Shown here: positions 22,660 through 31,425 of the stretch, one piece after another
Layout: each line of letters opens with the position of its first letter
Numbering within the stretch: position 1 is the stretch's first letter
Assembly (NCBI GenBank): GCA_021847735.1
Contig: JAJZQD010000014.1
Span: forward strand, 1 to 40,015
DNA from: Bacillota bacterium
Lineage (GTDB): Bacteria > Bacillota > Thermincolia > Thermincolales > UBA2595
Length of the DNA stretch: 40,015 bases
Direction: 5' to 3'
Notes under the pieces: model-generated
What the model was told of the DNA's origin: nothing
Seen by the model: the letters and a program-made list of their open reading frames with translations, nothing else
Database searches by the model: none
Position numbers and translations under genes: made by a program

Positions 22660-23556
22660 CTAAATGGAAATCCTGGCCCCAAACATGATATCGGCAAGGG
22701 TAAAAACAAACATTAAAACACTGAGGATACCGTTCATATTAAAAAAGGCGGCATTAATTTTGCACAAATCGGTTGGCGAAACCAATGAATGTTCGTAAAT
22801 GAAAATACCCGCAGCGATAATTACGCCAACCCAGTAAAAATAGCCCAGGTGCAGGGTCAAACCGGCCCAACCGAGGAAAAGTACGGTGAGTGTATGCAAT
22901 ATGGATGACCCCGTCAAAGCCGTTTTTAAACCAAATTTAGCCGGAATAGAATACATTCCCTGAGCATAGTCAAATTCATAATCCTGGCAGGCGTAAATCA
23001 GGTCAAACCCCGCCACCCAGGTTAATACGGCAAGTCCAAGCAGGACAGCCGGAAACTCAAACCGCCCCGTCACCCCTACCCAGGCTCCTGCCGGGGCTAG
23101 TCCGTCCGCCAGTCCCAGCACCAGGTGACATGTCCATGTAAACCTCTTAGTATAAGGATAAACCGTCAGAACCAAAACTGCAATAGGCATGAGTTTGACA
23201 GTCAAAGGAACACTCTGGTGCAGTGGATTTAACTGCCATGCCGAAACCAACAGTAAAGCCCATGAAGCGGCAACGTACAGCCAGACCTCAGGAACTGACA
23301 GCAGCCCCAATGGTATAGCCCGGTTGGCTGTACGGGGGTTGCGGGCATCTATATGCCTGTCTATCAAACGATTTAAGGCCATGGCGGCCGTTCTGGCGCC
23401 TACCATGGCCAAAGTAATCCAAAGTAGTTGATATCCCGAAGGGATACCCTTGCTCGCCAAAAAGGCTCCTAAATATGCAAAGGGCAAGGCAAAAATCGTA
23501 TGTTCAAATTTAATCATTTCTGAAAAGTGCCGGACCCTTTTAAATACCATATCCAT
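22660..23556 (-). CDS. UbiA-family polyprenyltransferase (MqnP-like)
   Basis: A 298-residue membrane protein with about eight or nine helices. The first aspartate motif is NRLIDRHID (residues 62-70) and the second lies in YACQDYEFDYAQGMYSIP; both bind prenyl diphosphate through Mg2+. The start (HFSEMIKFEHTIFALPFAYLGA) is typical of the UbiA/MqnP group. By context it prenylates the naphthoate-type intermediate of the futalosine pathway. It lies 17 bp after the menG fusion gene and 9 bp before ubiX. Confidence 0.92.
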   Translation of the reverse strand: MDMVFKRVRHFSEMIKFEHTIFALPFAYLGAFLASKGIPSGYQLLWITLAMVGARTAAMALNRLIDRHIDARNPRTANRAIPLGLLSVPEVWLYVAASWALLLVSAWQLNPLHQSVPLTVKLMPIAVLVLTVYPYTKRFTWTCHLVLGLADGLAPAGAWVGVTGRFEFPAVLLGLAVLTWVAGFDLIYACQDYEFDYAQGMYSIPAKFGLKTALTGSSILHTLTVLFLGWAGLTLHLGYFYWVGVIIAAGIFIYEHSLVSPTDLCKINAAFFNMNGILSVLMFVFTLADIMFGARISI

Positions 23557-23573
23557 CCCATACCGCCTCTCTC

Positions 23574-25148
23574 TTACTCCTTGGTTGCCGCCACCGAAGA
23601 AACGGGGGCTGCCAAAGGCTTTACTCCCAGGTGTACGGAAACCACGCCGCCGGTAAGTTCGTAAAAGGTGGCTTCCTGCAGCCCCTGACGGGTAAACTCG
23701 TCACGCAATTCCTTTTGGTGGGGAAAAGCCTTCCACGAGTTGTGCAAATACCTGTACGGCCCCTCGGTCCCCACACCAAGTTTTCCAAGGAAGGGAACCC
23801 ACTTATTAAAATAAAAGTTATAAACCTGCTTAAACACCGGAACCGTAGGCTTGCTAAACTCGAGGCAGACAACCCGCCCCCCCGGCTTTACGACCCGGGC
23901 CATCTCCCGGACAGTCTTTGGCATGTCCGGGACATTCCGAAGACCGAATCCAATTGTGGCTGAATCAAAGGTATTATCAGGGAAGGGAAGCTCCATAGCA
24001 TTTCCCTGGACATATTCAACATTATTTTCATATGATGCGCCTTTTAGAGCCTCTTTCGCGATATCCAGCATTTCCTGGCAGAAATCAAGACCTACGACCT
24101 TGCCTGTAGGCCCGACCTTTTTTGCCAGTTCCCTCGTTATCATTCCTGTCCCGCAGCATACATCAAGAACAGTACCGCCGGTCTCAAGCCCTGTCTGTTC
24201 TACTGTAAACTTTCTCCAATACTTGTCCTGGTTCAAACTAAGGACTGTATTAAGAGTATCATATTTTTTAGCGATAGCCGAAAAAATGGAATGTACATAC
24301 TCTTCCTTATCTTTATATTCTACGGGAACAATCATATCCCCAATCTGCCTCTGGTCAGGGTCTTGGCTTCGTCCGATTTTTTTTGCGGGCACAGGCAGTT
24401 CCCCATTTTGTATTATTACCAGCAACTCTTCCAGCCCGTCTCTCCCTTCCCCTTCAGGCAATTCCTCCAGGGCCTTGCGGGCCTTGTCGAAATACGGGCC
24501 GGCCATTACAGGGTCCAGGCTGCGTTCAAGGATCCCATAAGCCATGCCAAAATTGCGGCCAAAATCCGCCAGTCTGGTCACTTCAACCTGCGGTGCCCCG
24601 GCAAGCATGCCGGCTATCCTGGCCGAACCCTCGGTAAGCAGGGCGGTTTCCTTTTCTATTACTGTCATGGCCAGATTCACATCAGCCATTAGGCGATTAG
24701 CGTTCTTTTTCCTTAGCAGCGCACCATGATTAATTTCAGCAATGATGTTTGAAAGGGGGCTTAGAAACTCCAGAATCTGTCCTTCACAAAGCCCGGTAAA
24801 ATACCAGCCGTACAGGTAATCCCCGACCAACACCGGGAATTGCGCCCCATCTCTCGGATCTAAACCTGCCACTGGCTGAACCCTTTCATCGGGAATCCTC
24901 AAATGAATGCTGGAAGCCTGGTAGATAAGCTGAATAACACTTGCCAGATAGATGAGTTTTTCCCCGCTGTATTTAAAAAGTCTTCCAGAAAACAAAACCA
25001 GGGCCGGATGCAAGTATTTCTGCAGTGACTCAAGATCGAAATGGGCGAACTTGCTCAGGTGCCCGGGTTTAATTTTTAAAGCCTTTTCTATTTTCTGGTC
25101 CACGGAGTTTAAATCCAATCGGATCAATTCCAGGAATCCCGCAGCCAT
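23574..25148 (-). CDS. menG: Degenerate polyprenyl synthase-like domain fused to MenG/UbiE methyltransferase
   Basis: A 524-residue protein from the ATG at 25148 (SD AGGGGG). Residues about 45-250 follow the trans-polyprenyl diphosphate synthase pattern (HPALVLFSGRLF, LVGDYLYGWYFTGLCEGQI, FGRNFGMAYGILERSLDP). However, the first aspartate-rich motif reads IHLRIPDE where active enzymes have HDDxxDE, and the second reads ILERSLD where they have xxDDxLD, so this domain should be inactive. Residues about 275-510 are the SAM-dependent methyltransferase: YDTLNTVLSLNQDKYWR, VLDVCCGTGM, LDFCQEMLDIAKEAL, GFGLRNVPDM, which methylates demethylmenaquinone. It is the first gene of the menaquinone operon. 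The dead domain may bind the prenyl substrate or pair with an active synthase; that is inference. Confidence 0.9.
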   Translation of the reverse strand: MAAGFLELIRLDLNSVDQKIEKALKIKPGHLSKFAHFDLESLQKYLHPALVLFSGRLFKYSGEKLIYLASVIQLIYQASSIHLRIPDERVQPVAGLDPRDGAQFPVLVGDYLYGWYFTGLCEGQILEFLSPLSNIIAEINHGALLRKKNANRLMADVNLAMTVIEKETALLTEGSARIAGMLAGAPQVEVTRLADFGRNFGMAYGILERSLDPVMAGPYFDKARKALEELPEGEGRDGLEELLVIIQNGELPVPAKKIGRSQDPDQRQIGDMIVPVEYKDKEEYVHSIFSAIAKKYDTLNTVLSLNQDKYWRKFTVEQTGLETGGTVLDVCCGTGMITRELAKKVGPTGKVVGLDFCQEMLDIAKEALKGASYENNVEYVQGNAMELPFPDNTFDSATIGFGLRNVPDMPKTVREMARVVKPGGRVVCLEFSKPTVPVFKQVYNFYFNKWVPFLGKLGVGTEGPYRYLHNSWKAFPHQKELRDEFTRQGLQEATFYELTGGVVSVHLGVKPLAAPVSSVAATKE

Positions 25149-25211
25149 CAATGTACCCCCTAAGAAATTTTAACTTAATATATATTCGTTGCACCAAAAA
25201 TAAATCCTCCC

Positions 25212-25252
25212 CTCGAATACAGATTTCACAAAAATAGGTCAGAATATTCGAG
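25212..25252 (-). other. Inverted repeat in the menG leader
   Basis: An 8-bp inverted repeat CTCGAATA...TATTCGAG with a 25-nt spacer lies about 65 bp upstream of the menG-fusion start. It could form a leader hairpin or bind a protein. I saw no T-tract and no known riboswitch core. The surrounding 25149-25309 stretch holds no gene and no promoter that I would call. Confidence 0.35.
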
Positions 25253-25309
25253 AAAATGCGATTTGCTCCGCCCTGCGGCTCCACGTGTTCTGAGGTAAAG
25301 TTGGCTAAC

Positions 25310-25349
25310 GAACAAAACAAATTCTGCCCGCCGAAATGCGGGCAGAATT
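25310..25349 (-). terminator. Rho-independent terminator after HD-GYP gene
   Basis: A 12-bp perfect stem (25320-25331 with 25338-25349) with a 6-nt loop, followed on the minus strand by TTTGTTTTGTT. It lies downstream of the HD-GYP gene and separates it from the menaquinone operon. Confidence 0.8.
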
Positions 25350-25387
25350 AAGGTTGGTTTGCTGACCCTGACCACTAATCACTCGTC

Positions 25388-26425
25388 TCAGTCTGATTCG
25401 TAAGCAATGACCTCGGTAATGAACACAGTGGGGTTTTCCGACAAATCCACCATCTCACCGTCAGCGTACACTACAGGCCTCATGGGAAAGTCGGCGTTTT
25501 GGGCGATGACTTTTGCCACCACACCATTGTTTAGCTTGACTGTAGACCTAATGGGAAACGCGACTACACTATTCAAAAACGCCGACGTTAAACTCCTGTC
25601 AAGGGTGATGCCGGCCTGGGCCCACAGCAGTTCACCGGCCTCATATATTGGCAGCCTGCGGCGGTAACCCTTTTCACGGATAATTGCTGTATAAATATCA
25701 GCGATAGCCACAATCCGGCTGAAATGGGCAATGCTGTTAACCTTGATACCATTTGGATAACCACTGCCATCAAGCCTTTCATGGTGCTGCAAAGTTATAT
25801 TAAGGGCATGCTTGTTCACCCCGTCAATGTTTTTCAAAATGTCATAACCAAACTGCGGGTGTTTCCTGATAAGTTTTAATTCGGAGTCATTAAGTTGAGT
25901 AGGTTTGTTCAAAATTTCCCTGGGGATAAGGAATTGACCTATATCATGAACCAGGGTGCCAAAACAAAGGAACCTCATATCAAGTTTATCCATACCGAGA
26001 GATTTGGCAATGATAATGGACAGGATAGAAACATCCACCATATGTTCCAAAATGGAATTCTCGGCCGCTTTCATCCTAACCATTTCAGCAAAAGGTGTCT
26101 CATTGACAACAATCTGTTCAACCAGTTCCTGGGCCACTTCGTTGACAAGATTAACATCAAAAGACTTACCCAAAATAGTTTTTTCCTTGACAGTTTCCAA
26201 TTGCCTGACAATTTCCTGAAAAACCTTTTGGGGCCCCTGTTCCTTTAAAAACTGGCTGCCTTCATCAGTCACCCATAACCTCTTGGCCCCCGCATTCCTT
26301 AGGGCCGTAATGGATTTTTCGTCAAGGACATTGTCCTTATCCAATAATAGGGTTCCCTGCATATTTAGCACTGGCTTAGCAAGCTTCATCCCGCTTAGCA
26401 CCTGATCGATAGGTAATGAAAACAA
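25388..26425 (-). CDS. HD-GYP domain c-di-GMP phosphodiesterase
   Basis: From a TTG at 26425, which has AAAGGGG seven bases upstream, the protein is 345 residues and starts FSLPIDQVLSGMKLAKPVLN, as many HD-GYP proteins do. A GTG at 26476 would add 17 residues. The N-terminal 100 residues are the small domain often found before HD-GYP. The catalytic domain has LVHDIGQFLIP (HD) and HHERLDGSGYPNG (GYP), so it should hydrolyse c-di-GMP. A C-terminal extension of about 70 residues (STVKLNNGVVAKVIAQNADF onward) is a small beta-rich region usual in this subfamily. It is flanked by its own terminator downstream and the MITE-like element upstream. No receiver domain. Confidence 0.9.
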   Translation of the reverse strand: MFSLPIDQVLSGMKLAKPVLNMQGTLLLDKDNVLDEKSITALRNAGAKRLWVTDEGSQFLKEQGPQKVFQEIVRQLETVKEKTILGKSFDVNLVNEVAQELVEQIVVNETPFAEMVRMKAAENSILEHMVDVSILSIIIAKSLGMDKLDMRFLCFGTLVHDIGQFLIPREILNKPTQLNDSELKLIRKHPQFGYDILKNIDGVNKHALNITLQHHERLDGSGYPNGIKVNSIAHFSRIVAIADIYTAIIREKGYRRRLPIYEAGELLWAQAGITLDRSLTSAFLNSVVAFPIRSTVKLNNGVVAKVIAQNADFPMRPVVYADGEMVDLSENPTVFITEVIAYESD

Positions 26426-26562
26426 AGCCACTACCCCTTTCTTAAACAGACTTACACTCAATAGTTTGACAAACACAGAGGTTTTTCCTGCTAATTATCA
26501 CAATAAATGCTAGAAAATACTAGTTAAGCTAAAACTTCAATGTTTTTTCCCTTAAAACCAAA

Positions 26563-26668
26563 GGGGCTGTCCTATAAAAGTCTCCATATTTTTTCTATCA
26601 TTTATCAAAAGGAATCCTCTTTGGTTTTCGCAAAAAAGGAAAGAGGCTGCCTCTTTTAAGACAGCCCC
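26563..26668. mobile_element. MITE-like inverted-repeat element, candidate
   Basis: A segment of 106 bp with ends GGGGCTGTC (26563-26571) and GACAGCCCC (26660-26668), extendable with mismatches to CTATAAAAG/CTTTTAAG. Ends of the form GGGGCTGTC-C are like those of some IS families (IS1182-like, from memory). It contains no gene and an internal dyad AGAGGC-T-GCCTCT. I see no clear target-site duplication. Alternatively it is simply a long hairpin terminator: T-rich sequence follows on the plus strand. It sits between hdrB and the HD-GYP gene. Confidence 0.45.
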
Positions 26669-26686
26669 CCATTTTTTAACCGTTTA

Positions 26687-27553
26687 TTAAATCAGGTTTA
26701 ACGACTGGAGCAGCGGCTTAGCGTCAACATAAAGCTTGTCAAAACCAAGTTTATCTAGGGGAATCCCCATGGCAAGACCAATTAACTGGGTAAAGTATAT
26801 AACAGGGATATTGAAATTAGTTTTATATTTCTTGTTGATTTGTGACTGGCGCATATCAAGGTTCATTTGGCACATAGTACATGCTACCACAATGGCTTTG
26901 GCCCCGGAATCCTTGGCCACTTGGAGAATATCACGGCCAGCCTTCCACACTGCATCCTGGTTGGTGAAACAAAGGGAAGCGCCGCAGCACTCGGTTTTAT
27001 AGGGCCAGTCAATGGACTCCACGCCAAGGGTACCCATTATCTTTTCAAGGGATGTGGGGTTTTCGGGGTCATCAAAGAAACCAAAAGTTTTCGGAGGCTT
27101 AACCAGGGCACATCCATAATAGTTTACTACTTTCAAGCCCTTTAGCGGCTTCTTGACAATCGAAGAATCAACCCTATCAAAAAACACTTCAATGAGGTTC
27201 TTTATTTTCATGTCACTGTCTTCAAATTTCTGCCCCAGGGCGTTCTCTATATGCTGTCTCATCTTGGGGTTTTCATTGAAGTCTTTCTGGGCCAGATAGT
27301 GCCTGACATAGCACGCCGGGCACGGGGCGGTAAACTCATCGCAGCCGCTGCCTTCGGCCTTCAATACGTTCCTGGCCGGCAGGGCAAAAGAGAGAAAATG
27401 CCCGGTACTATGGGCGGAGGTCCCCCCACAGCAGTTCCAGTCCGGCACCTCAACAATGTCAATCCCCAGGGGACCGCTAATAGCCTTGATTGATGTATCT
27501 AATTCCTTTGACGAACCGCTTAGACCGCAGCCCGGATAGTAAGATAGCTTCAC
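26687..27553 (-). CDS. HdrB-like CCG-domain protein
   Basis: A 288-residue protein with two complete CCG motifs: Cys9, Cys41-Cys42, Cys78/Cys81 (YYPGCG, NCCGG, CPAC) and Cys148, Cys189-Cys190, Cys225/Cys228 (YYGCAL, ECCGAS, CTMC). These bind the non-cubane [4Fe-4S] clusters of heterodisulfide reductase subunit B and related oxidoreductases. It lies 5 bp after the HdrC-like gene, so the two form an HdrCB unit, but no HdrA (flavin) gene is in the window. In non-methanogens such units serve other thiol or quinone redox tasks; the substrate is unknown. It starts at a GTG. Confidence 0.9.
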   Translation of the reverse strand: MKLSYYPGCGLSGSSKELDTSIKAISGPLGIDIVEVPDWNCCGGTSAHSTGHFLSFALPARNVLKAEGSGCDEFTAPCPACYVRHYLAQKDFNENPKMRQHIENALGQKFEDSDMKIKNLIEVFFDRVDSSIVKKPLKGLKVVNYYGCALVKPPKTFGFFDDPENPTSLEKIMGTLGVESIDWPYKTECCGASLCFTNQDAVWKAGRDILQVAKDSGAKAIVVACTMCQMNLDMRQSQINKKYKTNFNIPVIYFTQLIGLAMGIPLDKLGFDKLYVDAKPLLQSLNLI

Positions 27554-27558
27554 TCAAA

Positions 27559-28125
27559 TCACTCTCCAATCTTCTTGGCATAATCATAGAGTTTCTTTAT
27601 CTCATTCAGGCCCTTTACGTTATGTGGAAGGAGGTTAAGCTTGCCCTTAAGGAACATGGGTAAGCCAATATCGGTGTCCTGCAGCAGGTTGCCCGTCCCC
27701 AGGTTAAGACCGAGGGCCAGGCCAACTTCATATAGCCTTCCATGGTTTTTAATAGAATTCATAAAGGTCGTATGGAATACATGCATGTTCTTACCCTTAC
27801 CAACAATGCCCTTGTGATACGCCATGACCCTAAGGGTATCCATCAGTTTGGCTATATCGATATCCCTCGGGCAGCGGGTTGTACATGTGGCACAGGTAGC
27901 GCAGGTCTGAATAGTAAAGCTGTTAAGTACCTCGTCAATCAACCCGTCCTGAAGCATCCGCATAATCTGGCTGGGTGGGTAGTCCATCGTAAACTGCATC
28001 GGGCACCCGCCGGTACATTTCATGCATTGAAAACACTGACCGGGATTTTGGCCGCTTTCTTCTTGCAGTTTCCGCAGAAAATCTTTGTTCTTGTCTAATG
28101 TCTGCGTAACGTTAATCTCTCTCAT
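27559..28125 (-). CDS. HdrC-like 4Fe-4S protein
   Basis: A 188-residue protein with two ferredoxin-type motifs: CFQCMKCTGGCP (Cys31-41) and CATCATCTTRCP (Cys75-85), followed by a helical C-terminal domain. This is the layout of heterodisulfide reductase subunit C, which passes electrons to the CCG subunit encoded next. The ATG at 28125 has a GAGGGG SD. No membrane helix is present, so it is the soluble rather than the HdrDE-type partner. The gene begins this short operon; its upstream 240 bp hold only a weak hairpin. Confidence 0.9.
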   Translation of the reverse strand: MREINVTQTLDKNKDFLRKLQEESGQNPGQCFQCMKCTGGCPMQFTMDYPPSQIMRMLQDGLIDEVLNSFTIQTCATCATCTTRCPRDIDIAKLMDTLRVMAYHKGIVGKGKNMHVFHTTFMNSIKNHGRLYEVGLALGLNLGTGNLLQDTDIGLPMFLKGKLNLLPHNVKGLNEIKKLYDYAKKIGE

Positions 28126-28289
28126 CCCTAACCCCTCGCTTATCTAAATTCATATTTAAAAACTATTCTACGTTTTCAGAATAATTCCTCTTTTTGAAAA
28201 ACAAAAATCTGCAATTAGCTTAATATATGGCAAAAATCAACACAAAATCTTCCCGTCAATCAGGTCAACGCTTCACCCATAAAACGCGA

Positions 28290-28322
28290 AAACCCTACTT
28301 TACCTCTCGGCAAGTAAGGTTT
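28290..28322 (-). terminator. Weak hairpin after speD
   Basis: An 11-bp stem with one mismatch (AAACC-C-TACTT with AAGTA-A-GGTTT) around an 11-nt loop, followed on the minus strand by TTCGCGTTTTATG. It lies about 45 bp after the speD stop and could terminate speD. The rest of 28126-28366 is AT-rich and shows no gene. Confidence 0.4.
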
Positions 28323-28366
28323 CCGCTAGCCTTTGACATACGTCTCAGTACAAATAAATATCCCTC

Positions 28367-28753
28367 CTAAAGATTTACAGCCTCTTTCTCAGGAATTTTA
28401 TAAAGTATACCCCGTTGCGTTTCTTTGGCGTCGACTGATTCCGCCCCAAAATTTTCAGCCAGGAAGTTGCAGGCATCCCACGGGTTAACCTTGTCACCGC
28501 AGGTGAATACATCAACTGCCGCATATCCCAGCTCAGGCCAGGTATGAATTGCTAGATGAGATTCGGAAATTACCACTACTCCACTAACACCCTGGGGGCT
28601 AAACTTATGGAATACTACCTCACGTACTTCGGCACCAGCTTGCAGCGCAGCATTTACCATGATTTCTTCAACTTTGTTGATGTTGTTAAGAACTTCGAAG
28701 CTACATCCATAAATTTCAGCCAGAACATGCCTTCCCAAAGCGCTTATTGTCAT
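28367..28753 (-). CDS. speD: S-adenosylmethionine decarboxylase proenzyme
   Basis: A 128-residue protein from the ATG at 28753; a longer reading to 28834 gives an N-terminus unlike the family. The start MTISALGRHVLAEIYGC and the self-cleavage site ISESHLAIHTWPE are diagnostic: cleavage between Glu64 and Ser65 turns the serine into the pyruvoyl cofactor. FTCGDKVNPW supplies the conserved catalytic cysteine. The product is decarboxylated SAM for spermidine synthesis; no speE is adjacent. It has its own promoter at 28844-28871 and stands alone. Confidence 0.95.
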   Translation of the reverse strand: MTISALGRHVLAEIYGCSFEVLNNINKVEEIMVNAALQAGAEVREVVFHKFSPQGVSGVVVISESHLAIHTWPELGYAAVDVFTCGDKVNPWDACNFLAENFGAESVDAKETQRGILYKIPEKEAVNL

Positions 28754-28843
28754 CTTTGGTCTCTGCCCCCTTTTCAAAGAGTTTTGGAATTTAAACCCTA
28801 CAAATAAAAAATTTGCGAGGAATCTAAATTCCAATCAAATTCA

Positions 28844-28871
28844 ATTTTAGCACATTTGAACGGTTTGTCAA
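28844..28871 (-). promoter_or_regulatory. Sigma-A promoter of speD
   Basis: TTGACA (28871-28866), a 16-bp spacer and TAAAAT (28849-28844) on the minus strand. The predicted start site is about 85 bp upstream of the speD ATG. It also lies downstream of the FAH-family gene, showing that speD need not depend on rib-operon read-through. Confidence 0.65.
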
Positions 28872-28934
28872 TATAAATATTCCCTGAGTATATCCACGCC
28901 GTAAACCCTCTACCGATAAGGTTTAACCGGTTTT

Positions 28935-29699
28935 TTAGAGGACGTGGTTTTGCAAACCGCCAAGGCCTTCCACCACCACCTTTACTGTATCCCCCACGTT
29001 CATCGGTCCCACACCCTCCGGGGTTCCTGTTAAAATAATGTCGCCCGGCAGCAGGGTCATAATCCCAGTGATAAAGCTGACCAGCACAGGGACAGGAAAT
29101 ATCATGTTATGGGTATTCGAATCCTGCTTGACTACATTGTTAAGCAAAAGTTGGATTCTAAGGTTGCCGGGGTCAAGCTCGGTTTCAATCCAGGGACCAA
29201 GGGGTAGAAAAGTATCAAAACTTTTGGCCCTAGTCCACTGCCCGTCCTTTTTCTGTAAATCCCTTGCTGTTACGTCATTGGCACACGTATAACCGAGGAT
29301 AATGCCGCACGCCTGATCGGGGTTGATATCTCTCGCTTTTTTCCCTATTACGACAGCCAGTTCTCCTTCGTAATCCAACCGGGAAATTCTCTTCGGGTAT
29401 ACAATACCAGCTTCCGGACCGACTACTGCAGTAGAAGGTTTTAAAAACAAAACCGGCTCCTCGGGCACCCCGCTGATATCCCTTTTGAATTCGTCTATAT
29501 GAGCCCTGTAATTCAGTCCCACACAGACAATTTTTGACGGTTCACAAGGAGCCAGTAAATTAACTTCCCCCAAGTTATAAGTATTACCGCTAAAACGGAA
29601 ATGTTCATAAATTGACCCAGATATTTCCCGAATCCGGTCCCGCTCCTCCAAAACCCCATATTTGGCAGACCCGGCTGTAGAGAATCGAAGTATTTTCAT
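28935..29699 (-). CDS. Fumarylacetoacetate hydrolase family protein
   Basis: A 254-residue FAH-family protein. Metal-binding and core motifs are visible: [31 protein letters not shown], and [19 protein letters not shown] near the C-terminus. The N-terminal region includes [12 protein letters not shown]. The family includes oxaloacetate decarboxylases, acylpyruvases and isomerases of aromatic catabolism, so the substrate is not decidable. Its ATG overlaps the ribH stop by 4 nt (ATGA), which places it in the riboflavin operon as the last gene. A role linked to flavin metabolism is not known to me. Confidence 0.85.
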   Translation of the reverse strand: MKILRFSTAGSAKYGVLEERDRIREISGSIYEHFRFSGNTYNLGEVNLLAPCEPSKIVCVGLNYRAHIDEFKRDISGVPEEPVLFLKPSTAVVGPEAGIVYPKRISRLDYEGELAVVIGKKARDINPDQACGIILGYTCANDVTARDLQKKDGQWTRAKSFDTFLPLGPWIETELDPGNLRIQLLLNNVVKQDSNTHNMIFPVPVLVSFITGIMTLLPGDIILTGTPEGVGPMNVGDTVKVVVEGLGGLQNHVL

Positions 29700-30169
29700 T
29701 CCGCCAGCCCGCTCAACAGGTTAGCCATTTCAATACCTGTAACGGCCGCATCCCATCCCTTGTTGCCGGCTTTAGCCCCCGCACGCTCAATGGCCTGCTC
29801 AATAGTGTCTGCGGTGATAATGCCAAATATCGTCGGCAGCCCGGAATCCATAGAGACCTTGGCAATTCCCTTGGATACCTCAGCACAAACATAATCAAAG
29901 TGAGGGGTCCCCCCCCTGATCACAGCCCCCAGGCAGATAACAGCATTGAACCTGCCCGACTTAGCCATGGTCTGGGCTACCAGGGGAATTTCAAAGGCCC
30001 CGGGCACCCAGGCAACCTCAATGTTTTCATCGTCTGCGCCGTGGCGTTTCAAGGCATCCAAAGCCCCTCCAAGAAGCTTGTTGGTAATAAACTCATTGAA
30101 CCTTCCTACTACAATACCGAATTTGTAGCCCTTGGCTATCAGTTTTCCTTCATAAACTTTGCTGCTCAC
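29696..30169 (-). CDS. ribH: 6,7-dimethyl-8-ribityllumazine synthase
   Basis: A 157-residue protein, normal length, starting at a GTG with an AAAGGAGG SD. Motifs: [17 protein letters not shown] at the substrate site, [31 protein letters not shown] with the conserved catalytic His, and [16 protein letters not shown]. It condenses the ribityl-aminouracil with dihydroxybutanone phosphate, the penultimate step to riboflavin. It follows ribBA by 16 bp and is coupled to the FAH-family gene. Confidence 0.97.
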   Translation of the reverse strand: MSSKVYEGKLIAKGYKFGIVVGRFNEFITNKLLGGALDALKRHGADDENIEVAWVPGAFEIPLVAQTMAKSGRFNAVICLGAVIRGGTPHFDYVCAEVSKGIAKVSMDSGLPTIFGIITADTIEQAIERAGAKAGNKGWDAAVTGIEMANLLSGLAE

Positions 30170-30185
30170 GTTAACTTCCCCTCCT

Positions 30186-31394
30186 TTAATTATTGTTTAT
30201 GGACAGCATGTGCCCCAGTTTGGCTCTTTTGGTACTCAGGTAGAACTCATTGTCCTCTCCTGGCTGGATCTCTACCGGGACCCTCTCAACCACCTCAAGA
30301 CCATAGCCTTCCAACCCCGCTATTTTTCTCGGGTTGTTGGTCAGCAGCCTGATTTTTTTCAATCCCAGGTCGGCCAGTATCTGGGCCCCAATTCCATAGT
30401 CCCTGAGGTCTGCCGGGAAACCTAAAAGCTCATTGGCCTCCACAGTGTCTTTACCCATATCCTGGAGGTGGTAAGCCTTGATTTTGTTGGCGAGACCTAT
30501 CCCCCTGCCTTCCTGCCGCATATAAAGGAGAACCCCGCGGCCCTCCCGCTCAATCAATTTCATGGCGTGGGCCAGTTGGTCCCCGCAGTCACACCTGGCA
30601 GAACCGAAAACATCTCCCGTCAGGCATTCTGAATGAACCCTGACCAAAACCGATTCATCTGTGGCCACATCTCCTTTAACAAGGGCCAGGTGTTCCTTCC
30701 CATCAAGCTGGCTCTGGTATGCCACCGCGGTGAACTCCCCATACCTGGTGGGCAGCCTGGCCTCACCAACCCGCATTACGAGCTTTTCCGTGCGCCTGCG
30801 GTAATTAATCAGGTCGGCTATAGTTACTATCTTCAACCCGTGCTTTCCGGCAAAATCCAGGAGTTCGGGGACACGGGCCATCGTTCCGTCTTCTTTCATA
30901 ATTTCACAGATTACACCTGCCGGGTAAAGTCCGGCCAGTGTGGCAAAATCAATGGCCGCTTCCGTATGTCCGGCCCTGCGCAACACGCCGCCTTCTTTAG
31001 CCCTGAGGGGAAAGATATGACCGGGCCTGGCCAAATCAAAGGGTTTGGTTTGCGGGTCCAACAGGGTCAGGACGGTAACAGCCCGTTCGTGGGCGGAAAT
31101 CCCGGTGGTGGTTTTCCCTTTGGCATCTACCGAAACGGTAAAGGCTGTCTCCTGGGAATCTGTATTATTGTTAACCATGGCCGGAAGGTCAAGTTCTCTG
31201 CATCTGTCGGCAGTCAATGGTGTGCAAATCAGGCCCCGCCCGTGGGTGGCCATGAAGTTGACGGCCTCCGGCGTAACTTTTTCAGCTGCCATAACAAGGT
31301 CACCTTCGTTTTCCCTGTCCTCATCGTCAACAACCACGACCATTCTGCCCTGTCTTATTTCTTCAATGGCTTCTTCAAGAGTATTGAATTTCAT
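30186..31394 (-). CDS. ribBA: Bifunctional DHBP synthase / GTP cyclohydrolase II
   Basis: A 402-residue two-domain enzyme. Residues 1-200 are 3,4-dihydroxy-2-butanone-4-phosphate synthase ([51 protein letters not shown]). Residues about 205-402 are GTP cyclohydrolase II, with zinc ligands in [17 protein letters not shown] and [12 protein letters not shown] for catalysis. It provides both entry precursors of riboflavin. ATG start with an AAGGGGAAG SD. The order ribD-ribE-ribBA-ribH is the classical Gram-positive one. Confidence 0.97.
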   Translation of the reverse strand: MKFNTLEEAIEEIRQGRMVVVVDDEDRENEGDLVMAAEKVTPEAVNFMATHGRGLICTPLTADRCRELDLPAMVNNNTDSQETAFTVSVDAKGKTTTGISAHERAVTVLTLLDPQTKPFDLARPGHIFPLRAKEGGVLRRAGHTEAAIDFATLAGLYPAGVICEIMKEDGTMARVPELLDFAGKHGLKIVTIADLINYRRRTEKLVMRVGEARLPTRYGEFTAVAYQSQLDGKEHLALVKGDVATDESVLVRVHSECLTGDVFGSARCDCGDQLAHAMKLIEREGRGVLLYMRQEGRGIGLANKIKAYHLQDMGKDTVEANELLGFPADLRDYGIGAQILADLGLKKIRLLTNNPRKIAGLEGYGLEVVERVPVEIQPGEDNEFYLSTKRAKLGHMLSINNN

Positions 31395-31425
31395 GATAAA
31401 CTTCCCCTTCCTGGTGATACTGTTT

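Noticed and set aside
28333-28356. TTGACA with TAAATA on the plus strand
   Set aside because: A plausible promoter by sequence, but no plus-strand gene or RNA follows; the sequence runs into the end of speD.
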